Positions 56,104 through 64,000 of a stretch of 64,000 nt of DNA are shown here, piece after piece. How positions within the stretch are numbered: the stretch's first letter is position 1; each line of letters opens with the position of its first letter. Origin of the DNA: Sphingopyxis sp. (lineage in GTDB: Bacteria; Pseudomonadota; Alphaproteobacteria; Sphingomonadales; Sphingomonadaceae); NCBI GenBank assembly GCA_013823985.1, contig PNNB01000013.1, positions 124,001 to 188,000 of the forward strand. Reading direction: 5' to 3'. Below the pieces are notes generated by a model, which had not been told where the DNA came from, did not search any database, and saw nothing but the letters and a program-made list of their open reading frames with translations. Position numbers and translations under genes: made by a program.

Positions 56104-57339
56104 TCAATTCTGTTCGTGATCAGGTTCGCGTTTCGAAACGAGTAAAAGGGCAACCAGGGTCACGATACTCAGCCCCGCCGCGACCAGAAAAGGTGCGCCC
56201 GGTAAATAGATGGGGGCCCCGTCGGCGGTGAAGGTCGCGAGAATATTGTTATAGACGAGCTGCGCCATCAAAAAGGCGAGGGCGGACATGCTGCCGTTTA
56301 ATCCCTGTAATTCGCCTTGCTGGCTTGGCGGGGTGCGCCGCGACATCATGGCATTGATTGCGGGCATCGCCATGCCGGAAAATCCGTTCAGCACATTGAG
56401 CAGTAGGGCAATGGCTCCATTAGTCAGAAATGCCGTGATCGTGAAACTCGCAAGGCCGAACGCCATGCCGATGATTGCGGTCTTGCGCTCGCCAAAGCGT
56501 TTTACAACGCGACCGATAACGAGCGATTGGAACAGCAGCAGCGAAACCCCGACCAGAGTGAGGGATATACCGACCATCTTGCTGTCCCAGCCAAACTGGA
56601 TCGGGGCAAAAAAGGTCCATGACGCCGGGTATATGTTGGTCGCGCTCACCCAAAGGAAATAAATCGATGCTATCGGCAATATGCCCTTGATCTTCGACAG
56701 ATTTGCCAAAGCGCCGAGCGGGTTGGCGCGCCGCCATTGGAACGGCCGCTGCCGATCTTTGGGCATGGTTTCGGGAAACACGAAATAGCCATAGATACCG
56801 TTGGCAAAGGCAAGCCCCGCGGCAAGAAGGAAGGGCAGGCGCGTTCCATAATCGGCGAGCAACCCGCCAAGCGCAGGACCCAATATGAAGCCCAGGCCAA
56901 AGGCTGCCCCGACTTTGCCGAAGCTTGCCGCGCGGTCCTCTGCGCGCGACATATCGGCCATGGCGGCATTGGCAGGACCGAAAATCGCACCCAAGCCGCC
57001 CGCGATGGAACGGCCGATAAACAGCCAGATGATCGAGGGCGCCAATCCCATCAGCAGGAAGTCGACACCGAAACCGAACAGGGAAAATAGAAATACGGGG
57101 CGACGGCCGAAGCGGTCACCCAGATTGCCCATCATGGGACCGAGCAAGAACTGGAAAATCCCGTACGCAGCGCCAATCCATGCCCCTAACCGGGTCGCTT
57201 CCGACAAACTGGCGCCGGTCAATTCGCGGATCAGATCCGGCAAAACCGGTGTGATTATCCCGAAGCCTACGGCATATATGAAGACCGTCAACAGGACGAA
57301 GCGTTGCGCACGTTTCTGTAGGACAGGGTCGGTAAACAT
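56104..57339 (-). CDS. MFS transporter, TetA/TCR type
   Basis: A 411-aa major facilitator with 12 predicted TM helices. The TCR-type signature between helices 2 and 3 reads GNLGDRFGRRPV, and GFGIITPVLPDLIREL is in helix 1. Drug:proton antiport is the usual role for this branch; tetracycline specificity cannot be claimed. It is followed on the same strand by the GNAT gene with overlapping ends. Confidence 0.88.
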   Translation of the reverse strand: MFTDPVLQKRAQRFVLLTVFIYAVGFGIITPVLPDLIRELTGASLSEATRLGAWIGAAYGIFQFLLGPMMGNLGDRFGRRPVFLFSLFGFGVDFLLMGLAPSIIWLFIGRSIAGGLGAIFGPANAAMADMSRAEDRAASFGKVGAAFGLGFILGPALGGLLADYGTRLPFLLAAGLAFANGIYGYFVFPETMPKDRQRPFQWRRANPLGALANLSKIKGILPIASIYFLWVSATNIYPASWTFFAPIQFGWDSKMVGISLTLVGVSLLLFQSLVIGRVVKRFGERKTAIIGMAFGLASFTITAFLTNGAIALLLNVLNGFSGMAMPAINAMMSRRTPPSQQGELQGLNGSMSALAFLMAQLVYNNILATFTADGAPIYLPGAPFLVAAGLSIVTLVALLLVSKREPDHEQN

Positions 57340-57477
57340 GCCGCCTACTGTCAGTTAGACCCCATTTTGTCCAACGGATTGTCACGTCTTTATATTATAT
57401 CGTTCGAGCAAAATTGCCTTCAACCGGAACTTCGATTAGCATCCTGATGTTATACCGAAATTATAAGGGAGCAGACC

Positions 57478-58335
57478 TTGAACGATCAGGAAATTCCAAC
57501 CGAACAGGTTGAGACCGTTGCGGCAGCCCAACCCGCTCCACCACCGGTAACAGAAAAGAAGAAATTTGATTTTCAGGGGACGCTTGTTCTCGTGGCTGGC
57601 GCAGGTGCTCTTTTATGGGGTCTGGTCTCGGCGGTCGGCACGGGCTGGGGTTTTTGGGAATATACCAGTGGGCTGAAAGGCGTCACTTGGGCCTTTTTCC
57701 TTGGCATCGGAGCGCTCGTATTTGGTCTGTTGTTCGGATGGCGCGCACGTAAATCGATCACGCCCCCACCGCGCACCCGCCGTTGGGCCGGGATGCTGAT
57801 TGCTCTCGTCTATGTCGGTTGGGTCGGTACATTTTTGGCGTCGGCGCTGACCGTTCCGGCCATCCACGACATTTCGACAGATTTGGCAGACCCGCCATCC
57901 TTCCAGACGCTGCAATTGCGCGCGGATAATCTGGATAATGTCCCGGGGGCCGATGATGCGGACATGAAGGGCCTCACGCCGCAGCAGCGTTGGGTCACGG
58001 TCCACCAGAAAGCCTACGGCGATATCCGCTCGGTCCGGATTAACGAGCCGGTTCCCACGGTGGTGGTAAAAGCGGAACGGCTTGCGAAAGACCGGGGCTG
58101 GTATGTCGCGGTATCGTTGCCCGAAGAGGGGCGGTTGGAAGCAACGTCCACCAGCGCCTTTTTCCGGTTTAAGGACGATGTCGTTATTCGCGTACGTCCG
58201 ACCGATACGGGTGAGGGCAGTGTAGTCGATATGCGTTCCGTGAGCCGTGTCGGCGTCAGCGACCTTGGCATGAACGCAAAGCGCGTCCGGTCATTTCTGG
58301 CTGATTTGACTGGAACAGTGACGGCAGCGCGCTAA
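57478..58335 (+). CDS. DUF1499 membrane protein
   Basis: A 285-aa protein with a charged N-terminus, three TM segments (about residues 38-58, 70-90 and 105-125) and a C-terminal DUF1499 domain (about 130-280: FQTLQLRADNL, YGDIRSVRINEPV, FRFKDDVVIRVRP, DMRSVSRVGVSDLGMNAKRVRSFL). Function unknown. It starts at TTG with AAGGGAG upstream. Confidence 0.85.
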   Translation: MNDQEIPTEQVETVAAAQPAPPPVTEKKKFDFQGTLVLVAGAGALLWGLVSAVGTGWGFWEYTSGLKGVTWAFFLGIGALVFGLLFGWRARKSITPPPRTRRWAGMLIALVYVGWVGTFLASALTVPAIHDISTDLADPPSFQTLQLRADNLDNVPGADDADMKGLTPQQRWVTVHQKAYGDIRSVRINEPVPTVVVKAERLAKDRGWYVAVSLPEEGRLEATSTSAFFRFKDDVVIRVRPTDTGEGSVVDMRSVSRVGVSDLGMNAKRVRSFLADLTGTVTAAR

Positions 58336-58349
58336 AACGCCGCCGTCAC
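58318..58349 (+). terminator. Hairpin overlapping the DUF1499 stop
   Basis: An 8-bp perfect stem GTGACGGC/GCCGTCAC spans the stop codon and is followed by ACGGTTTCTT. It lies between converging genes and may act in both directions. Confidence 0.5.
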
Positions 58350-58357
58350 ACGGTTTC

Positions 58358-59497
58358 TTACTTCTTGGGGGTGAGCTTCAACAGCCGCCCTTCGGAGCCG
58401 GCACGCTGATCTTCCAGCACCCAGATCGCACCATCGGGACCTTGCTCGACCTCACGGATACGCGCGCCCATATCCCATTGGTCGGCCTTGGTAGCGTTTT
58501 CGCCGTCCAGCTTTACCCGGACCAACTCCTTGGCGCCCAGACCGCCGATGAAGGCGCTGCCCTTCCAATCCTTGAACAGATCGCCTGAGTAGATCATCAG
58601 TCCGCCGGGCGAGATTGCAGGGTTCCAAAACACCTTGGGCGCTTCGAAACCGTCGCCGGGTGCATGGTCAGGCAGGTCGTCTGTGGCGGCGCCATAGTTG
58701 CGGCCATTGGATACCTTGGGGTAGCCGTAATTTGCGGCCTTTTTGACCAGGTTCAGTTCGTCTCCGCCCTCAGGTCCCATTTCCTGGTTCCACAAACGCC
58801 CTTGGGCATCGAAGGCCAGTCCCAGTGGATTGCGGTGCCCATAGGACCAGATTTGCGATTTGACGCGGCCCTGATCGTAAAAGGGGTTGTCGGATGGGAT
58901 CATCCCGCCGTCGGTCAGACGTACGATTTTCCCGAGATTCTGGTTGAGGTCCTGTGCAGGCTGGAATTTCTGCCGCTCGCCGCTGCTAATATAGAGCATG
59001 CCATCTGGGCCGAACGCCATGCGGTGTCCGTAATGGCCTTGTCCCGAAACCTTTGGTTCCTGCCGCCAGATGACTTGGACGTCGGTCAGGGCCGGCTTTG
59101 CGGCTTTCAGGTCCAGCTTGCCACGCGCCACTGCCGCGCCAAAGCCGCCTTCGCCTGCCTCTGCATAGCTGAGATACACATAGCCATTGTTGGCAAAATC
59201 GGGATGCAGAATGACATCGCCCAGTCCACCTTGACCGCCATAGGCAACGGTCGGGACACCTTCGATGTCGACCACAGCGCCTTCATTTTCCCAAAGCTTC
59301 AGTTTGCCCTTTTTCTCGGTGACCAGCGCATAGGGTGTTCCGGGAACGAATGTCATAGCCCAAGGTTCGTCGAAATCGGCAATAACGGTCGTTTCGAAGG
59401 GCTTGTCGCTGCTGCTGGGAGCAGCAGCATCGCTTGTGGATGGCTGGCACGCGGCTGCGAGGAATGAGGTGCAGATTAAAAGGGGAATTTTCTTCAT
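58358..59497 (-). CDS. PQQ-dependent sugar dehydrogenase-type lipoprotein
   Basis: A 379-aa beta-propeller protein of the glucose/sorbosone dehydrogenase (YliI/Asd-like) family. It begins with a lipoprotein signal (LICTSFLAAAC, Cys17), then PWAMTFVPG, GGLGDVILHPDF, GHYGHRMAFGPDGMLYIS, SYGHRNPLGLAFD and NQEMGPEGGDELNL. These proteins oxidise aldoses in the periplasm with PQQ. AAGGAG lies 11 nt before the ATG. No pqq synthesis genes are in the window. Confidence 0.9.
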   Translation of the reverse strand: MKKIPLLICTSFLAAACQPSTSDAAAPSSSDKPFETTVIADFDEPWAMTFVPGTPYALVTEKKGKLKLWENEGAVVDIEGVPTVAYGGQGGLGDVILHPDFANNGYVYLSYAEAGEGGFGAAVARGKLDLKAAKPALTDVQVIWRQEPKVSGQGHYGHRMAFGPDGMLYISSGERQKFQPAQDLNQNLGKIVRLTDGGMIPSDNPFYDQGRVKSQIWSYGHRNPLGLAFDAQGRLWNQEMGPEGGDELNLVKKAANYGYPKVSNGRNYGAATDDLPDHAPGDGFEAPKVFWNPAISPGGLMIYSGDLFKDWKGSAFIGGLGAKELVRVKLDGENATKADQWDMGARIREVEQGPDGAIWVLEDQRAGSEGRLLKLTPKK

Positions 59498-59679
59498 TGG
59501 GGGGATGCTCCTTTGCTTCGGATCAACGCAAATTGGTGTATGGATGTTCCAATAGCAAGAGGGTTGCATAATCCCGAACCGGGGGATATACAGGCTACAT
59601 CCTTACATCGTGAGATTTTGGAAGGGCTGGCGCCTCATGGGGCCGGCACCCAGAGGTCTTGCATGTTGCACCAGAAAGA

Positions 59680-60258
59680 ATGACGTTGCCCGATTTAGAC
59701 AAGTTAGCCGCACTGATCGCACCCGAAGCCAAGGCCCTTGGCTTTGATGTTGTGCGCGTCGCGTGGTTCGAAAACGGCGCGCAGGGCAGCGACGAGCCGA
59801 CGTTGCAGGTGATGGCCGAGCGTCCCGATACGCGCCAGCTGGGTATTGATGACTGCGCCGCTCTGTCGCATCGCATTTCCGACCGTTTCGACGAACTCGA
59901 CCCGATTGAAGAGGCGTATCGCCTTGAAGTTAGCTCGCCCGGTATCGACCGTCCGCTGACGCGGCTCGCCGACTTTGCCGATTGGGCCGGGCACGAGGCC
60001 AAGATCGAATTGGCCGAGCCAATGGATGGCCGCAAGAATATCCGCGGCGATCTGGCTGGTGTCGAAGGCGATATTATTTTGGTGGACGACCGTAAGGCTG
60101 GCCGCCTGACTTTCCCTTATTCCGCACTTGGCCATGCCAAGCTGCTCTTGACAGACCGACTGATTGCGTCGACTGCCCCCATCAACAGTGATGGGGCCGA
60201 CGAAGTCGAGGCGGAACCCATTAACGACGAAGCACAGGAAGACGAAGACAATGGCTAA
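59680..60258 (+). CDS. rimP: Ribosome maturation factor RimP
   Basis: A 192-aa 30S assembly factor. Core features are the GFDVVRVAW strand, the IDDCAALSHRISD helix and YRLEVSSPGIDRPLTRLADF. It carries an acidic C-terminal tail of about 25 residues. The ATG at 59680 is used; a TTG at 59659 seven codons upstream has AGAGG close by and is an alternative. It heads rimP-nusA-ylxR-infB and overlaps nusA by 8 bp. Confidence 0.95.
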   Translation: MTLPDLDKLAALIAPEAKALGFDVVRVAWFENGAQGSDEPTLQVMAERPDTRQLGIDDCAALSHRISDRFDELDPIEEAYRLEVSSPGIDRPLTRLADFADWAGHEAKIELAEPMDGRKNIRGDLAGVEGDIILVDDRKAGRLTFPYSALGHAKLLLTDRLIASTAPINSDGADEVEAEPINDEAQEDEDNG

Positions 60259-61861
60259 TACGATTGCCGCGAACAAGGCTGAATTGCTTGCAATTGCAAA
60301 TGCGGTCGCCTCTGAAAAGATGATCGACAAGGCGATTGTCGTGGAAGCGCTTGAAGAAGCGATCCAGCGTGCTGCCCGTGCGCGTTATGGCGCCGAGAAC
60401 GACATCCGTGCAAAGCTTGACACGCAGACCGGCGACCTTCGCCTCTGGCGCGTTGTGGAAGTCGTCGAAGAAGTCGAAGATTATTTCAAGCAGGTGGACC
60501 TGAAGCAGGCTGAAAAGCTGCAAAAGGGTGCGGCCGTTGGCGACTTCATCGTTGACCCGTTGCCTCCTGTTGATCTGGGCCGCATCGACGCCCAGTCGGC
60601 CAAGCAGGTGATCTTCCAGAAGGTCCGCGATGCCGAGCGCGAGCGTCAATATGAAGAGTTCAAGGAGCGCGCGGGTGAAATCATCACCGGTGTCGTGAAA
60701 TCCGTCGAATTTGGCCATGTTGTCGTCGATTTGGGCCGTGCCGAAGGCGTCATCCGTCGCGACCAACAAATTCCGCGCGAAGTCGTCCGCAACGGCGACC
60801 GCGTCCGCGCCCTGATCATGAAGGTCCAGCGCGAAAATCGTGGCCCCCAGATTTTGCTGAGCCGTGCGCATCCCGACTTCATGAAGAAGCTGTTTGCGCA
60901 GGAAGTTCCCGAAATTTACGACGGCGTGATCGAAATCAAGGCCGCCGCGCGCGACCCCGGCAGCCGCGCGAAGATCGGCGTGATCAGCTATGACAGCAGC
61001 ATCGACCCCGTCGGCGCCTGCGTCGGCATGAAGGGCAGCCGCGTGCAGGCCGTCGTGCAGGAAATGCAGGGCGAAAAGATCGACATCATTCCGTGGTCGG
61101 AAGATACCGCGACATTCATCGTGAACGCCCTGCAGCCCGCTACCGTGAGCCGCGTGGTGATTGACGAAGAGGAAGGCCGCATCGAAGTTGTTGTGCCCGA
61201 CGATCAGTTGAGCCTCGCCATCGGTCGTCGTGGACAGAATGTCCGCCTGGCATCGCAGTTGACCGGTCGCGGCATCGACATCATGACCGAGGCGGAATCG
61301 AGCGAGAGGCGTCAGAAGGAATTTGTCGAGCGTTCGGAAATGTTCCAGCAAGAGCTCGACGTTGATGAAACACTTGCACAGTTGCTGGTTGCCGAAGGCT
61401 TCAGCGAACTTGAAGAAGTCGCCTATGTCGATCCGTCGGAAATCGCCGCGATCGAAGGCTTCGACGAAGACCTCGCCGCCGAATTGCAAAGCCGTGCGCA
61501 AGAAGCACTTGAGCGTCGCGAAGAAGCAAACCGCACCGAGCGTCGCGAACTGGGCGTTGAAGATGCGCTGGCCGAACTGCCTATCCTGACCGAAGCTATG
61601 CTGGTCGTGTTGGGCAAGGCAGGCATCAAGACTCTCGACGATCTTGCAGATCTCGCCACGGACGAACTGATCCAGAAGGCACGCGAACCGCGCCGTAACG
61701 AACGGAGCGATCGCGAAACACGCCGCAACCGCACGGAAGACAAGGCCGGCATCCTCGCGACCTTCGGATTGTCGGAAGAGCAAGGCAATGAAATCATCAT
61801 GGCCGCGCGCGCGCATTGGTTTGAAGAGGAGGACGCCGTTGCAGCGGAAAACTCCCAATGA
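60251..61861 (+). CDS. nusA: Transcription termination/antitermination protein NusA
   Basis: A 536-aa RNA polymerase-binding factor. Order: N-terminal polymerase-binding domain (1-125), S1 domain (ITGVVKSVEFGHVVVDLG), KH1 and KH2 (SSIDPVGACVGMKGSRVQAV; SLAIGRRGQNVRLASQLTG), then two acidic helix-hairpin-helix repeats (ETLAQLLVAEGFSELEEVAYV, EAMLVVLGKAGIKTLDDLADL), as usual in proteobacteria. The ATG is inside the rimP end. Confidence 0.97.
   Translation: MANTIAANKAELLAIANAVASEKMIDKAIVVEALEEAIQRAARARYGAENDIRAKLDTQTGDLRLWRVVEVVEEVEDYFKQVDLKQAEKLQKGAAVGDFIVDPLPPVDLGRIDAQSAKQVIFQKVRDAERERQYEEFKERAGEIITGVVKSVEFGHVVVDLGRAEGVIRRDQQIPREVVRNGDRVRALIMKVQRENRGPQILLSRAHPDFMKKLFAQEVPEIYDGVIEIKAAARDPGSRAKIGVISYDSSIDPVGACVGMKGSRVQAVVQEMQGEKIDIIPWSEDTATFIVNALQPATVSRVVIDEEEGRIEVVVPDDQLSLAIGRRGQNVRLASQLTGRGIDIMTEAESSERRQKEFVERSEMFQQELDVDETLAQLLVAEGFSELEEVAYVDPSEIAAIEGFDEDLAAELQSRAQEALERREEANRTERRELGVEDALAELPILTEAMLVVLGKAGIKTLDDLADLATDELIQKAREPRRNERSDRETRRNRTEDKAGILATFGLSEEQGNEIIMAARAHWFEEEDAVAAENSQ
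61825..61832 (+). promoter_or_regulatory. Shine-Dalgarno deciding the ylxR TTG start
   Basis: AGAGGAGG lies within the nusA coding end, 6 nt before an in-frame TTG at 61839. No in-frame ATG exists near the conserved N-terminus, so this site fixes the start. Confidence 0.75.
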
Positions 61862-62549
61862 GGACCGACACTCCCCAATAAGGAAGTGCATATTATCGGG
61901 TGAGCATGGCGAACGCGCCGCGCTCATCCGGCTCGCGCTCGGTCCGGACGGCAGTGTGGCGCCGGACCTCTTCGCCAAGGCCCCCGGTCGTGGCGCGTGG
62001 ATCGGTGTCGACCACGCCGAATTGACCAAGGCTCAGGCCAAGGGCAAATTGGCCGGATTGCTGCGCCGTGCTTTCAAAACGGATAAAATCGAGATTATCG
62101 ACGACCTTGCCGGACGCATTGACCGCGGGCTGGAAAAAGCTTTTCTGGACCGGTTGGGCTTGGAAGCGAGGGCAGGGCACCTTATCTTGGGTGCAGAGAA
62201 AATCGATACAGCATCGCGCAGTGGTCAGGTTCGGCTGTTGCTTCACGCATCGGACGCAAGCGCGGACGGCAGCGGCAAGCGCGACCAAGCCTGGCGTGTC
62301 GGCGAAGATGCCGAAGGTTCCGGCAAGGGCGGCGTGAAGCTGCCCGTAGACCGGGATGCACTATCGGCGGCGCTTGGACGGCAGAACGCCGTGCATGTTG
62401 CACTGATCGATCAAAAAGCAGCGGACAGGGTGATGCATCATCTTGGACGCTGGCTAAATTTCAAAGGATGCAGTAAGGCGCCCCTCGATTCCGCAAGCAA
62501 TGCTTCGGACGCGCGGGGCCGTGATACTGACATCTCCGCTATTGACTGA
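61839..62549 (+). CDS. YlxR (DUF448) - L7Ae-like RNA-binding fusion protein
   Basis: A 236-aa protein. Residues 1-85 are DUF448/YlxR (RKCILSGEHGERAALIRLALGPDG, APGRGAWIGVD). The C-terminal half resembles the L7Ae/YlxQ fold (GLEARAGHLILGAEKI, RQNAVHVALIDQKAADRV). In Bacillus these are two genes between nusA and infB; the fusion is usual in alphaproteobacteria. Likely RNA binding. The TTG start overlaps nusA by 23 bp. Confidence 0.85.
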   Translation: MQRKTPNEDRHSPIRKCILSGEHGERAALIRLALGPDGSVAPDLFAKAPGRGAWIGVDHAELTKAQAKGKLAGLLRRAFKTDKIEIIDDLAGRIDRGLEKAFLDRLGLEARAGHLILGAEKIDTASRSGQVRLLLHASDASADGSGKRDQAWRVGEDAEGSGKGGVKLPVDRDALSAALGRQNAVHVALIDQKAADRVMHHLGRWLNFKGCSKAPLDSASNASDARGRDTDISAID

Positions 62550-62570
62550 GTAAGGACGGGTTCTGTTTCG

Positions 62571-64000
62571 ATGAGTGATGATACCAATAACAAGCCGACA
62601 TTAACGCGCAAGCCGCTTACCCTGAGCCGCTCGCTCGAGTCTGGCGAAGTCAAACAGACCTTTAGCCATGGCCGCACCAACAAGGTTGTGGTCGAGGTGA
62701 AGCGCAAGAAACTGGTGGGTAAGCCCGGCTACGCACCTGAGCCTGAAGTCGCGGCCCCGCCTCCTCCTCCTCCCCCGCCACCACCTCCTCCCGTGGCCGC
62801 AACCCCTGCGCCACGTCCGGCGCCCAACGATATGTTGAGCCGTCAGGAGCGTCAGGCAAAGTTGTTGCGCGAAGCGGAAGAAGCTCGCCTTGCGATGCTC
62901 GAAGAAAGCCGCCGCCGCGAAGACGAAGCGCGCGCCCGCGCCGCTGAAGAAGAAAAGCGCCGTGCCGAAGAAAACCGCAAGGCGGAAGAAGCACCGGCCG
63001 CGACCGCGCCCGCGCCTGAACCCGTTGTGGAGCAAGAGCCGGAAACGACCGTCAGTAACGACGATGGCGCAGCACCTGCACCGCGCCGCTTTACGCCGGT
63101 GGAATCGCCTAAGCGTCCTGCGGCTGCCCCGGCACCGACCGAGCGTGAGCGCGAAGAAGCCAAAAAGGCCCCGCATCGCCCGACACGTGATCGCACCGCC
63201 GATCGTCGCCAGTCCGGCAAGCTCACCGTAACCCGCGCGCTGGATGATGACGAAGGCGCACGCGCCCGTTCGCTCGCCGCGTTGAAGCGTGCGCGCGAAA
63301 AGGAAAAGCGTCTGCACGGCGGTGGCAACCGCCAGCAGCAGCCCAAGCAGAGCCGCGACGTCGTCGTGCCTGAAACCATCACGGTGCAGGAACTCGCCAA
63401 CCGTATGGCTGAAAAGGGCAGCGATCTGGTCAAGGCGCTGTTCAAGATGGGTATGCCCGTCACGATCAACGAAACCATCGACCAGGACACGGCGGAGCTT
63501 CTCGTTGAAGAATTTGGCCACAATATCACCCGCGTTTCCGATGCGGACGTGGACATTGTGCATGATGAAGATGTCGATGCCCCCGAAACGCAAAAGCCGC
63601 GTCCTCCTGTCGTCACGGTCATGGGCCATGTCGACCACGGGAAAACCTCGCTGCTCGACGCGTTGCGCGGTGCGAATGTCGTGTCGGGCGAAGCCGGCGG
63701 CATTACGCAGCATATCGGCGCTTATCAGGTAAAGGCGAAAGACGGTTCGGTCATCACTTTCCTCGACACACCGGGCCACGAAGCCTTCACCCAGATGCGC
63801 CGTCGCGGTGCATCGGTGACGGATATCGTGATCCTCGTGGTTGCTGCCGATGACGGTTTGATGCCGCAGACGATCGAAGCCATCAAGCACAGCAAGGAAG
63901 CTGGCGTGCCGATGATCGTTGCGATCAACAAGGTCGATAAGGAAGGCGCAAATCCGCAGAAGGTTCGCGAACGTCTTCTCGAACATGAAGTGATCGTCGA
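62571..64000 (+). CDS. infB: Translation initiation factor IF-2, N-terminal part (3' truncated by window)
   Basis: The frame opens at ATG 62571 and runs without a stop to the window end, 476 codons of a protein usually 850-900 aa. The N-terminal region has [22 protein letters not shown], a run of 12 prolines, a highly charged Arg/Glu/Ala helix, and the IF2-N domain ([21 protein letters not shown]). The GTPase domain follows: G1 GHVDHGKT (about 351), G3 DTPGHE (about 399) and G4 NKVD (about 453). It brings initiator tRNA to the 30S subunit. It is fourth in the rimP operon. Confidence 0.97.
   Translation, partial: MSDDTNNKPTLTRKPLTLSRSLESGEVKQTFSHGRTNKVVVEVKRKKLVGKPGYAPEPEVAAPPPPPPPPPPPPVAATPAPRPAPNDMLSRQERQAKLLREAEEARLAMLEESRRREDEARARAAEEEKRRAEENRKAEEAPAATAPAPEPVVEQEPETTVSNDDGAAPAPRRFTPVESPKRPAAAPAPTEREREEAKKAPHRPTRDRTADRRQSGKLTVTRALDDDEGARARSLAALKRAREKEKRLHGGGNRQQQPKQSRDVVVPETITVQELANRMAEKGSDLVKALFKMGMPVTINETIDQDTAELLVEEFGHNITRVSDADVDIVHDEDVDAPETQKPRPPVVTVMGHVDHGKTSLLDALRGANVVSGEAGGITQHIGAYQVKAKDGSVITFLDTPGHEAFTQMRRRGASVTDIVILVVAADDGLMPQTIEAIKHSKEAGVPMIVAINKVDKEGANPQKVRERLLEHEVIV

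Noticed and set aside
60221..62029. Long open frame antisense to nusA (602 codons)
   Set aside because: It mirrors the codon pattern of nusA, has no recognisable domain and no ribosome site; a shadow of a GC-biased gene.
62601..63986. Long open frames antisense to infB
   Set aside because: The sense strand carries a complete IF-2 GTPase signature; the antisense products are Arg/Gly-rich artefacts.

Overview
This window is a chromosomal segment of an alphaproteobacterium. It is most likely from Sphingomonadales (Sphingorhabdus/Sphingopyxis-like; this is an inference). Pointers are the addB-addA-trxA-argJ order, a pyruvate dehydrogenase E1 beta with a fused lipoyl domain, a rpoD-dnaG-yqeY block with a long acidic sigma insert, a DOMON-like/NamZ pair, and REP-like palindromes of a style common in sphingomonads. 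GC content looks moderate to high. Several genes start with TTG or GTG behind good Shine-Dalgarno sequences. Almost everything is core housekeeping DNA; I see no CRISPR array, insertion sequence or prophage.

Layout. 1-7.5 kb: end of addB, then addA, trxA, the convergent argJ, a three-repeat TonB-like periplasmic protein and a small secreted protein. 7.6-14.5 kb: secA, a TSUP transporter, tRNA-Asn, the moaA-nadK operon and a degenerate-GGDEF/EAL phosphodiesterase. 14.5-15.7 kb is the only clearly accessory-looking stretch: nested palindromes and an orphan exported protein. 15.9-25.2 kb: sdhE-mfd, recG, a PilZ protein, tyrS, and a translationally coupled DOMON-like/NamZ pair. 25.3-33.4 kb: a DUF418 membrane protein, a CoxE-like vWA protein, a soluble chemoreceptor, a MoxR ATPase, an orphan protein and an acyltransferase-3/SGNH O-acyltransferase. 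33.4-43.4 kb: yqeY-dnaG-rpoD, then carA-lipoprotein-carB and greA. 43.5-46.3 kb: a rhomboid protease and a five-gene operon of small membrane/basic proteins resembling the enterobacterial yqjD-yqjE set. 46.5-54.4 kb: eno, ftsB-like, pdhA-pdhB, and a Tad-type tadG-tadE-tadE operon on the opposite strand. 54.5-59.5 kb: a phytoene-synthase-like protein, an EF-hand gene broken by an amber codon, a GNAT-MFS pair, a DUF1499 protein and a PQQ-type sugar dehydrogenase lipoprotein. 59.7-64 kb: the rimP-nusA-ylxR-infB operon, with infB running off the end.

How the genes relate. Replication and repair (AddAB, Mfd, RecG, DnaG) and transcription/translation (RpoD, GreA, NusA, RimP, YlxR, IF2, TyrRS) dominate. 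Possible surface or cell-cycle linked functions (soluble chemoreceptor, Tad proteins) have near-consensus CtrA-like sites upstream, which is only a sequence match. No strong case for an entirely new system emerged. The best leads are the small secreted gene in front of secA, the lipoprotein inside the car operon, the YqjD/YqjE-like membrane cluster, the three-repeat TonB-like protein, and the receptor placed between moxR and its vWA partner.
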